From CAZGKX01 sp964525945 (GTDB taxonomy: Bacteria > Pseudomonadota > Gammaproteobacteria > Legionellales > Legionellaceae): DNA of 23,337 nucleotides. Position 1 is the first letter of the stretch; each line of letters begins with the position of its first letter. This document shows positions 1 to 7,045 of this stretch, in pieces. Below the pieces are notes generated by a model. The model saw only the letters and a program-made list of their open reading frames with translations, did no database searches and was not told where the DNA came from. The stretch spans positions 1 through 23,337 of the forward strand of contig CAZGKX010000045.1 in the NCBI GenBank assembly GCA_964525945.1, read 5' to 3'. Position numbers and translations under genes: made by a program.

Positions 1-72
1 AGAACCAAATTCTGACCCATTGTCAGAACCAAATTCTGACCCATTGTCAGAACCAAATTCTGACCCATTGTC
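1..72 (-). repeat. 24-bp tandem repeat, three identical copies plus a partial one
   Basis: Three head-to-tail 24-bp units (1-24, 25-48, 49-72) are identical at every base. The first 8 nt of a fourth (73-80) follow on the plus-strand side. The array continues past the left edge, so the copy number is unknown. Read on the minus strand it encodes the octapeptide DNGSEFGS within the membrane protein's C-terminal tail. The preceding residues (YENG, SDNG, SEFG) suggest an older four-residue period ending in Gly. Because the unit is a multiple of three, copy changes would keep the frame. Confidence 0.95.
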
Positions 73-759
73 AGAACCATTTTCATAACTATTTTCGAGA
101 GAGCTCATGGAGCGACTTGGAGCCTTATTTTTAATAAAAGGTTGTACTATCATATCCGCTACAAAAATGGAGGCAATAGCCACAATCCCTATGATGATCG
201 GGGTGACAATCTCTGCTAATATTACTCCCGCTCCCCAAGCAACAAGGGCTCCAGAAAGCGCAGGCCACGCATAAAATAAAGCAGCTCCTACGCCTGCAAG
301 AACAACGATCATTAACAGTGATAGTAGGATATTGCTCACAGGTTTGCCGCGCCCCGTTATTAAATTGGCAGTTTGTTTTACCGTTCCTAAAATGGTAATT
401 GTCGCCAATGTTGCAGCAGTGATAAGGAGGGAACCAATGATATTGACTGCTAAGGCACTTGCTCCCCAACCAACTAATAGAGCGGACACAGCAGGCCAAG
501 CAAAAAATATCGCAACTACAAATCCAACAATAACCCCAGCTGTCAGAATGGAAACCAAAAACGGCCTTTTAAAAAAAGCTTGATCCCACCATATGATTAC
601 ACCAAAAAGACTATTCCAATTTTTATTAGAAAGATACCTTTTACCCCATTGTTTTTCTTTTTCTTTGAATACATACCAAATGAATTTGTCATATATATTT
701 TGGCGCTGCTTAGTCACCCCCTGACGAGTTTGCATCCATAGGACATCATTTTTGCTCAT
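1..759 (-). CDS. Multi-pass membrane protein with repeat tail (3' end off window)
   Basis: An open frame of 253 codons runs from ATG at 757-759 to the window edge without a stop. The predicted start is MSKNDVLWMQTRQG, with a weak GAGA ribosome site about 9 nt upstream. Residues 1-64 are charged and aromatic. From about 66 to 209 the chain is strongly hydrophobic, with four to six likely membrane spans broken by a short basic loop (KQTANLITGRGKP, 128-140). The hydrophobic part is an internal duplication: FAWPAVSALLVGWGA (about 86-100) recurs as YAWPALSGALVAWGA (163-177). After a basic stretch (IKNKAPSR) the chain becomes a Ser/Gly/Asp/Glu tail made of the repeated octapeptide SDNGSEFG and leaves the window. 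I do not recognise the family. Two duplicated membrane modules plus a polar repeat tail would suit an envelope protein or a secreted effector that inserts in host membranes, but this is speculation. The reading frame is secure; the function is unknown. Confidence 0.8.
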   Translation of the reverse strand, partial: MSKNDVLWMQTRQGVTKQRQNIYDKFIWYVFKEKEKQWGKRYLSNKNWNSLFGVIIWWDQAFFKRPFLVSILTAGVIVGFVVAIFFAWPAVSALLVGWGASALAVNIIGSLLITAATLATITILGTVKQTANLITGRGKPVSNILLSLLMIVVLAGVGAALFYAWPALSGALVAWGAGVILAEIVTPIIIGIVAIASIFVADMIVQPFIKNKAPSRSMSSLENSYENGSDNGSEFGSDNGSEFGSDNGSEFGS

Positions 760-948
760 TATCAATTCTCTGAATAGGCTTATATAATATATTATACGAC
801 ATAATTAAAACTAAATGATTTGTTTCGATACAAAAATGCATTCGTAGGGGGTATATTTAAGGGTGCGATATTAATATTTATCTTATAAAAAACTCCTGGA
901 GTATGACGATATTTACAATGAGTTAGAAAATATAATTGGAAATCTGAT

Positions 949-3522
949 TCAACTTAATTCCAAAATCAATCTCTGATGCAAAGAGTGCTCTTCTTGTTGA
1001 CTTAAGATACGGCCCTGCTGGTTCGTGATATAAAACATGTCTTCTACCCGCTCGCCAGCTGTAGCAATTTTGGCATTGTGCAAATAAATACCTTCCGTTA
1101 ACAAAACCCGACCAATGTTGGCCAGTAAGCTTGCACGATCACTTGTTACCAAAAACAAGCAAGTATAAAGGCCTTCCACATCCTGCGTGAACGAAATTTG
1201 TGGTTTTAATTTAAAATGCGCTTGAGCGCGTGACAAACGTCTGCGGTTCACGGTGGGCATTTGCTGTTGTTCTGATAACTGGGTACGTAAGGCCTGTTGC
1301 ATCAGCAAGGTACGATGCTCTTCAAAAAAGGCTTGGTGGTTTTCATTCATAATAGTATAGGTGTCCATATCTAAATGGTTTGCGGTGGTGAGGATCATCG
1401 CTTCTTGGATCGTGGCATGGTGATTGCTTAAGACTGTGGTGGTGATGGTGAAGCGCTCATCACGGTGCGGCATATACACAAACACTTCTGTGCCACCTTG
1501 GCTATGGTGGGGCATAATCAAGACCAGTGGAAACGATGTGCAGGTTAAGATCGCTTTGGTGTGCCGTGCTATCATTTCTGGCGTTTCATGTAAAAAATAT
1601 TTACGCTTAAATTGCGCCCATAAATCCATGACACTGTTTTCCTGCATGCCTTCTTGGCTCAATATATTCAAGGCTTGTTGGCCGCGTTCGGCAGCCAAGG
1701 CGGCTTCATCCAATAATTTCTTTTCTTGTTGCATCGCTTTTTGGGCGGCAAAAAACAATTCTTTTAAGAGCGAGTCTTTCCAGGCGTTCCACAGCGCCGG
1801 GTTGGTGCCGCATATATCGGCAACGGTTAATAAATACAAATAATCCAAATAATCTGTTTCGGGCAACAATTTGCAAAAAACTTGGATGGTTTTGGCATCA
1901 TAAATATCTTGCCGTTGGGCTGTTTGTGACATCAGTAAATGGTGCTTGACCAGCCAAACCAGCAAACGGGTCTCTTCGAGTGCTAAGTGGTGGCGGTTGG
2001 CAAAATGCTCCGCTTCAATGGCGCCTAAGTCTGAATGGTCGCCGCCACGTCCTTTTGCAATGTCATGAAAAAGAGCTGCTAAATAAAGAATTTCATGTTT
2101 AGGCAAGCCAATCATTAATTGATGGGCCAATGGAAATTGCGCGGCGTAGTCTTTGTTGATGAATCGTGTCAAATTACGGATCACAAACAAGGTGTGTTGA
2201 TCCACCGTGTACACATGGAATAAATCATATTGCATTTGCCCTGCAACAGCGGAAAAACATTCCAGATAATGGCTCAAAACACCATAGCGGCTCATGCGTT
2301 GCAGCGCCTCATAAGGATTATATTGCGCTTTTAAAATAGCCATGAAAAGGGTAGTGGCGGCTTTGGAATTTAAAAACTGATTGGTCATGAGGTAAATGTT
2401 TTGCCGAAGCAAACGAATGGTGCTGGCTCGTACGCCTTCAATTTTGGGGTATGTGGCTATCCATAAAAACAATTGCAACAAGGCATAAGGGTTTTGCTCG
2501 AACACTTTGGGATGGCGTACTTCAATAAAATTATTGGACAATTGAAAGGCATCATCCAGGGCGGTAAGGCGTTGTTTTTGCTGATGAATGATGGCTTCCG
2601 AAAACCATTGCAAAAGCATTTCATTTAGTTCGCGGGTGCGTTTAATGATGTTGAAATAAGTTTTCATGAATTGTTCGATGGCCAGCGAGCGTGGGTTGTC
2701 TTGGTAACCAAATAAAGCCGCCAATTTGATTTGGTAATCAAACAGCAAGCGTTCTTCTTTTTTTTGAGCCAATAAATGCAACGCAAACCGAACACTCCAG
2801 AGAAAATGTTGGCAATACATCAATTCGTCGTATTCTTTATCCTTGATAAAACCACAATTGATGCCATCGGCCAATTTTTTAATGCCGAAGTGGCGTTTAC
2901 CAATGTTTAATAACAGTTGAATATCCCTTAAGCCGCCAGGTCCGTATTTCACATTGGGTTCTAAGTTATAAGCCGTTTCATCGTATTTTTTGTACCTGCG
3001 GTTCTGTTCATGTTGTTTTGCATAAAAATAGTCATGGCTAGGCCACATGTGCAGGGTATGGGTTTGATAGAGCAATTCCTCCATCAATGAGGCGCGCCCA
3101 CATAGCAAATGCATGTCCAAAACACTCGAAATGACACTCAAATCGCGGCTGGCCAATTCGGCGCAATCGTTAACGGTGGTTAATTGGTGACTGATTTCTA
3201 AACCAATATCCCAGCAATCTTGCAAGAACAATTGAGCCTGATTGAGTTGTTCTGGGGGGGTATCAGGACTGATTAGGATCAGCAAATCAATGTCTGAATA
3301 AAGTTGTAACTCGCGCCGCCCATAACTACCGATGGCCAATAAACAAAGATGGTTGCTTTGTTCTAGCTTATGTTTATGAAACAACTCAATCAATAATTCA
3401 TCGACCCCGTTGACCAATTTATGAGTGATCGCACTTATGTTGCGTTTGCAGGAAAATTCATGGCATAAATTTTCTTTCAATTGTTTGAGTTGCAGCTTTA
3501 GTTGAGGGATAGTGTTGTTCAT
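949..3522 (-). CDS. glnD: Bifunctional uridylyltransferase/uridylyl-removing enzyme GlnD
   Basis: GlnD senses glutamine and adds or removes UMP on PII proteins, setting glutamine synthetase activity and NtrC signalling in the cytoplasm. Seen in order from the chosen start: the nucleotidyltransferase signature GSYGRRELQLYSDIDLLIL (about residues 65-83), a GlnD-type linker with GPGGLRDIQ, an HD hydrolase motif FHDIAKGRGGDHSD (about 485-500), and two C-terminal ACT domains, the second containing DRASLLANIGRVLLTEGIYLHNAKI. From ATG 3522 it is about 857 residues, slightly shorter than E. coli GlnD (890). An in-frame ATG at 3573 adds 17 residues (MVPIRSLRGS...) that do not look GlnD-like and lies inside a perfect hairpin, so I prefer 3522 (MNNTIPQL), although neither start has a strong ribosome site. 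It lies downstream of the Spy-like gene on the same strand and may be read through from it. Identity is very confident; the start is moderate. Confidence 0.95.
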   Translation of the reverse strand: MNNTIPQLKLQLKQLKENLCHEFSCKRNISAITHKLVNGVDELLIELFHKHKLEQSNHLCLLAIGSYGRRELQLYSDIDLLILISPDTPPEQLNQAQLFLQDCWDIGLEISHQLTTVNDCAELASRDLSVISSVLDMHLLCGRASLMEELLYQTHTLHMWPSHDYFYAKQHEQNRRYKKYDETAYNLEPNVKYGPGGLRDIQLLLNIGKRHFGIKKLADGINCGFIKDKEYDELMYCQHFLWSVRFALHLLAQKKEERLLFDYQIKLAALFGYQDNPRSLAIEQFMKTYFNIIKRTRELNEMLLQWFSEAIIHQQKQRLTALDDAFQLSNNFIEVRHPKVFEQNPYALLQLFLWIATYPKIEGVRASTIRLLRQNIYLMTNQFLNSKAATTLFMAILKAQYNPYEALQRMSRYGVLSHYLECFSAVAGQMQYDLFHVYTVDQHTLFVIRNLTRFINKDYAAQFPLAHQLMIGLPKHEILYLAALFHDIAKGRGGDHSDLGAIEAEHFANRHHLALEETRLLVWLVKHHLLMSQTAQRQDIYDAKTIQVFCKLLPETDYLDYLYLLTVADICGTNPALWNAWKDSLLKELFFAAQKAMQQEKKLLDEAALAAERGQQALNILSQEGMQENSVMDLWAQFKRKYFLHETPEMIARHTKAILTCTSFPLVLIMPHHSQGGTEVFVYMPHRDERFTITTTVLSNHHATIQEAMILTTANHLDMDTYTIMNENHQAFFEEHRTLLMQQALRTQLSEQQQMPTVNRRRLSRAQAHFKLKPQISFTQDVEGLYTCLFLVTSDRASLLANIGRVLLTEGIYLHNAKIATAGERVEDMFYITNQQGRILSQQEEHSLHQRLILELS

Positions 3523-3559
3523 TGGTGTCGACTTGATCCGAATGGAGCCCCTAAGCGAA

Positions 3560-3576
3560 CGAATGGGCACCATTCG
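3560..3576. repeat. Perfect 7-bp inverted repeat upstream of glnD
   Basis: CGAATGG, loop GCA, CCATTCG. It spans the alternative upstream glnD start (ATG at 3573). A second small hairpin (GGGTA 3588-3592 with TACCC 3599-3603) lies between it and the Spy-like stop codon. Together they fill the short gap between the two genes and could pause or attenuate transcription into glnD; neither is followed by a T-run on the minus strand, so they are not typical terminators. Confidence 0.5.
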
Positions 3577-3613
3577 GTAGAGTTGAAGGGTATCAATCTA
3601 CCCCAATTAATGG

Positions 3614-4063
3614 CTAATCGCCTTCATGATCAAAAGAAGGTTCTTGGTGTTTTTTTTCCATTTTTTGCATCATGTCCGCTAATTTAGCTTTTTGTTCAGG
3701 GGTTAGAATGGCGGCAATGTCACGGCGTTCGTTTGCTCTAATTTTTAAAATGGCGCCAAAAGTATCTTTTTCTTGATTGATCAATTCATCCAATTTGCTT
3801 TCATCCAATGTATCTGCTTTATAAAGATCATTGATTTGCATATGAACAGTCCGCATATCTTGGCGCTTAGCTTGAATTTGTGGTTTGACTTGATCACGAA
3901 TGGCCATGATTTTAGTTTTTTGATCAGGGGTTAAATCCAATGCCTTCACCATTTTTTCAATGTTAGCACCGCCGACACATTGGGAGTGATGGGCGTAGGC
4001 CAATGGCACGCTTAAGGATAAAGATACAGCGAGTGCGGATAACGTTATAATTTTTTTATTCAT
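3614..4063 (-). CDS. Spy/CpxP-like periplasmic stress protein (LTxxQ family)
   Basis: This is a 149-residue secreted protein. The first 24 residues form a signal peptide (MNKKIITLSA, hydrophobic core, AYA cleavage site). The mature part is helical and charged and holds the two hallmark LTxxQ motifs of the Spy/CpxP family: LTPDQKTKI (44-52) and LTPEQKAKL (120-128). Known members are periplasmic chaperones or modulators of the Cpx envelope-stress pathway, and related ones bind metals (CnrX/ZraP relatives). The mature N-terminus HHSQC and the His/Asp-rich C-terminus (KKHQEPSFDHEGD) could bind metal, but this is inference. The ribosome site AAGGAAAG lies just before ATG 4063. It precedes glnD on the same strand by about 90 nt to the chosen glnD start. 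Family call good; which paralogue is uncertain. Confidence 0.82.
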   Translation of the reverse strand: MNKKIITLSALAVSLSLSVPLAYAHHSQCVGGANIEKMVKALDLTPDQKTKIMAIRDQVKPQIQAKRQDMRTVHMQINDLYKADTLDESKLDELINQEKDTFGAILKIRANERRDIAAILTPEQKAKLADMMQKMEKKHQEPSFDHEGD

Positions 4064-4138
4064 GGTACTTTCCTTAGTTTATTATTTACACGAACAACTT
4101 AAAATTGCACAGCAATGGCTTGGAATCAATGTTTGGTG

Positions 4139-4166
4139 CATAAACGACTTGAACACGTCGTTTATG
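4139..4166. repeat. 10-bp inverted repeat, possible operator or hairpin
   Basis: CATAAACGAC, 8-nt loop, GTCGTTTATG, all ten pairs perfect. It lies about 75 nt upstream of the Spy-like start codon. It may be a regulator binding site for that gene or a transcript hairpin; the sequence alone does not decide. Confidence 0.6.
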
Positions 4167-4261
4167 ACACATAGCACATTAGACTATAGATGAAAGAGTT
4201 TGTATAAATCAAGTTTAGCTCAAGGTAAATGCATCTAAATAACATTATACTCGCATTATGC

Positions 4262-4293
4262 CTAGATTCCGGGGCTTGATGCGTGGAATCTAG
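4262..4293. repeat. 9-bp inverted repeat, REP-like
   Basis: CTAGATTCC, 14-nt spacer, GGAATCTAG. All nine pairs are perfect. The GATTCC/GGAATC arms resemble the degenerate dispersed palindromes common in proteobacterial intergenic DNA. This resemblance is by eye only. Confidence 0.5.
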
Positions 4294-4320
4294 TTTCGCT
4301 TTTAAATGACTATCGTATGA

Positions 4321-4343
4321 GTACCGTGCGTAAAGCACGGTAC
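4321..4343. repeat. 9-bp GC-rich inverted repeat with 5-nt loop
   Basis: GTACCGTGC, loop GTAAA, GCACGGTAC, perfect. It sits 60 nt past the stop codon of the minus-strand 397-residue gene, so it is well placed to end or stabilise that transcript. It lacks a following T-run on the minus strand, so intrinsic termination is doubtful. Confidence 0.55.
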
Positions 4344-4402
4344 GTAGGTAAAAAGATCATTTTAATGTTCAAATTTAGATGCGACCGCCCTGAAGTTTAT
4401 CT

Positions 4403-5596
4403 CTATTTATTTAAACTATAACTCGTGCCTTCATCCACATGTTCCGTTACGGGTTCAATGTCTTGGAGGGCATGAAGTGCTGCGGTATTGTGAACGGTTC
4501 CAATTTGATAAGAAGCGTGGGTATCCAATCGAGTGATGACAATATTTTCGATGAAATCAATAAAATTGGAACGTAAACCCGCTTCATAGCCATTGTTTGC
4601 ACTGTCCAAATATTTCGCTCGAATGGTGCCAGATAAACGCGCAGGGTAATCAAAATGGGAAGAGGACCGTTCGCTGTAAAATTTATCCCTGGAATTTTCC
4701 CGATCTCCCGGGGACACTTGAATGCCTAAACCAGGGCGTTCCAAACGATAACCTTCTGTTTTTTTTGTTAAGAATTTTAAAATGTGCAAAAAACCACCGC
4801 CGTGGGAAAATTCAACGTAGGTATCCCCCGATATTTTTTCGTGCCGCCAATGAGAAGGACGTGTCTTGATCGAGTTTGGGTAGGTATACCAACCGTAATG
4901 TAAAGCATCATATTCTTGAGCATCTTGGAGTTGGTTGAGGCTTTCGATAAATTGCTGTATTGTCTCATCGTGGACTGAACCTTGACGGCATTCATTGCCG
5001 ATGTCATGCAATTTTGCCTTTAGTTCTTTTCTTAGGTTTTCTGCTCGCAATGGGGAATAGCCTGAGAAACGGTTAAAAATGTGATATTGCAACGCGTTAA
5101 GATCACGTTTTGTGAGGCAATCGATAACCATTTCACTGGTAATCCGGGGCTTCAAAGCCAAAACAGATTGTTGTGCTTTGCTCAAAAGTTCAGCCTCACG
5201 TTCCGCGTCTAAAGAATATTTTTTTAAAACGCGTGTGCCTTTCCGCTCCATGTCTATTCGAGCCAATGCATACCGTTGGTCTGCTGTGAAACGAGCAAGG
5301 ATATTGGGTAAATATTTTCCAATCTCTTTAAACCATCTTTGGCCCACCATTCCAAAACGTTCCGTCAGGCCTATCAACACGGTACTTTCAATGAATTCAA
5401 ATTGTTCTGAGGAATTAAGTTGATTAAATTTATCAATACTAAATTCCATTGTTTTGTCGGTGAAACAAGACTCCATTAAATCAAGAAAACATTTATCTGC
5501 TCTTTTAAGCTCTTGCTGTTTTATACCTTGCGTTTTTTGACGCCAATTTTGGAAAAAAGTGGCTTTTGATAAATGTTCTTCCGTCTGAGATCTCAT
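4403..5596 (-). CDS. Unrecognised 397-residue protein
   Basis: I do not recognise this protein. It has no signal peptide and no membrane span, so it is probably soluble. Roughly the first 235 residues are charged and look mostly helical. The rest is richer in aromatic and glycine residues and looks more beta: HWRHEKISGDTYVEFSHGGG, then RLERPGLGIQVSPGDREN, then YPARLSGTIRAKYLDSANNG followed by YEAGL. The last block loosely recalls the strand-glutamate end of some ADP-ribosyltransferase-like toxins, but no complete catalytic set is visible, so I do not claim it. The start ATG 5594-5596 has only a weak purine-rich upstream region (AAAGG 7-11 nt away). It is divergent from gshA and shares no operon. 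In a Legionellales-like genome an orphan of this kind could be a secreted effector. The open frame is confident; the function is not. Confidence 0.75.
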   Translation of the reverse strand: MRSQTEEHLSKATFFQNWRQKTQGIKQQELKRADKCFLDLMESCFTDKTMEFSIDKFNQLNSSEQFEFIESTVLIGLTERFGMVGQRWFKEIGKYLPNILARFTADQRYALARIDMERKGTRVLKKYSLDAEREAELLSKAQQSVLALKPRITSEMVIDCLTKRDLNALQYHIFNRFSGYSPLRAENLRKELKAKLHDIGNECRQGSVHDETIQQFIESLNQLQDAQEYDALHYGWYTYPNSIKTRPSHWRHEKISGDTYVEFSHGGGFLHILKFLTKKTEGYRLERPGLGIQVSPGDRENSRDKFYSERSSSHFDYPARLSGTIRAKYLDSANNGYEAGLRSNFIDFIENIVITRLDTHASYQIGTVHNTAALHALQDIEPVTEHVDEGTSYSLNK

Positions 5597-5735
5597 AATG
5601 TTAACCTTTATTCAGAAAAGGGTATTATAATTTATCTTTGTTAAGATAAGCTTAACCAACATGGGGTATCGATTAAGATACAGCCTACATGCATTCTGTA
5701 TCGATGTGATTAATAAATTTATTTTGAGAGAAACT
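5597..5735. promoter_or_regulatory. Divergent promoter region (397-residue gene / gshA)
   Basis: This 139-bp region separates two divergent genes. ATTATAAT at 5624-5631 gives a perfect TATAAT -10 on each strand (plus strand 5626-5631, minus strand complement of 5624-5629). No good -35 at 16-18 bp is visible for either, so the assignment is tentative. A 6-bp hairpin (GTTAAG 5640-5645, CTTAAC 5651-5656) lies just inside the gshA leader. The gshA ribosome site GAGAG is at 5726-5730. Confidence 0.4.
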
Positions 5736-7043
5736 ATGCCTTTTCGTGATCTTCCTGTTCCTCATTTAACAACAGCGCATTCGGGTCCTTTGCATCCTGT
5801 TGAAGAACAGCTTTTAAATCAAGTGGCGACGATAGAAGGCTGGTTTCGGCAACAATGGCAAAAAACCCCAGCACCGATTACCTCCTCGGTGGATTTGCGC
5901 CATGCCGGTTTTAAATTGGCACCTGTTGATACCAATCTGTTTCCTGCGGGCTTTAATAATTTAAACCATGATTTTCTCACCTTGTGCATACAAGCAGCAC
6001 AAACAGTCTTAAAGGATCACGCCAACATTTTGATCCTTCCCGAAACGTATACACGCAATGCTTATTATCTAGAAAGTTTGGGGGTATTGCGTGATATTTT
6101 TGTGAAAGCTGGATTTCGAGTAAGACTAGGCAATTTGGACACAAGTGCCGTTGAGGCTGTTTCTTACCCATTGGCCAACGGCTCAACACTGCTGATTGAG
6201 CCATTGGTACGCCACAATGATCATGTGGCATTGGACGATTTTCAACCCTCGTTATTGTTATTGAACAATGATTTATCGGCTGGTATCCCAGCTATTTTAG
6301 AAAATTTACACCAACCCATTCAACCGACGGCTCAGCTGGGTTGGTCATCGCGCCTTAAATCCATGCATTTTCAATTTTATGATGACGTGATCAATGAGTT
6401 TGCAACCCTTGTTGAACTGGATCCCTGGTTGATCAATCCTTTTTTTAAAGCCATTGAGGGGGTGGATTTTATGTTGCAAACCGGTGTCAATACGCTTGCC
6501 GAGGAAGCGGATAAGCTATTGGCGCAAATTGCTGAAAAATATGAAACGTACGGTATTTCCGAACAACCTTTTGTGGTTGCAAAGGCTGATAATGGTACCC
6601 ACGGCATGAGCGNNNNNNNNNNCCAGGTTATGATCAGCATGAGTTAGCAAGTTAGGGAGCAGTTGTTACAATTAAATCGAAATCAAATCTCCCGCATGGC
6701 TGTCACCAAAGGGAGTCAGAAAGTGAGTCGGGTTATTCTGCAAGAAGGGGTTTATACGTTCGAAACCATGGCCGATGGCGCTGTTGCAGAACCTGTGGTT
6801 TATATGATCGGGCAAGATGTTGTGGGTGGGTTTTACCGTGTTCATCAAGGGCGTGGTCGCGATGAAAATTTAAATGCACCGGGCATGCATTTTGAGCCAT
6901 TGGCCTTTGTCAATGCCTGCAATATGCCGGACGATGGATTGGATGTCGAAGATATACCGAATCGATTTTACGTGTATGGCGTGATTGCGCGTTTAGCCGC
7001 ATTGGCGGCGGCCCGTGAGATCGCGGCAACGGAGGGCGTGTAA
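5736..7043 (+). CDS. gshA: Glutamate-cysteine ligase GshA, interrupted by gap and TAG
   Basis: GshA joins glutamate and cysteine with ATP, the first step of glutathione synthesis. This is the proteobacterial GshA family named after the Acidithiobacillus enzyme, not the E. coli-type fold. Visible signs are PVDTNLFPAGFNNL near the N-terminus, ILILPETYTRN, VAKADNGTHGM just before the gap, and VTKGSQKVSRVILQEGVYTF, VGGFYRVHQGRGRDENLNAPG and FYVYGVIARLAALAAAREIA after it. I chose ATG 5736 (MPFRDLPVPHL) because GAGAG lies 6 nt upstream; an in-frame ATG at 5661 adds 25 unlikely residues. Counting the ten N as real, the gene is 435 codons and both halves are in one frame, close to the usual family length of around 430. 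However, an in-frame TAG at 6645-6647 lies 22 nt after the gap. This is either poor sequence at a contig end or a real nonsense mutation. gshB starts 2 nt after its stop. Confidence 0.85.
6613..6622. other. Assembly gap (10 N) inside gshA
   Basis: Ten consecutive N. It falls in the conserved stretch after KADNGTHGM, so the invariant glycine-rich segment of the GshA active site is unreadable. The true length is unknown, although the frame agrees on both sides if it is near ten. Confidence 0.98.
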
Positions 7044-7045
7044 CC

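Larger units (their letters stand above)
4064..4402. other. 339-bp intergenic stretch with three palindromes
   Basis: No convincing coding frame is visible on either strand. It lies between the unrecognised 397-residue gene and the Spy-like gene, both on the minus strand, so it contains the 3' end of one transcript and the promoter of the other. Its main content is three perfect inverted repeats (4139-4166, 4262-4293, 4321-4343), none followed by a clear T-run. I could not pick a convincing -35/-10 pair for the Spy-like gene. Confidence 0.6.

Noticed and set aside
131..499. A cysteine-rich 122-residue frame on the minus strand
   Set aside because: It overlaps, in another frame, the long hydrophobic reading frame that is open from ATG 759 to the edge and has internal repeats. 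Its odd Cys/His-rich composition is what an out-of-frame reading of a membrane protein gives.
886..902. Hairpin ACTC/GAGT followed by six T on the minus strand, as a glnD terminator
   Set aside because: The stem has only four pairs and a 3-nt loop, and lies about 50 nt past the stop. Too weak to call.
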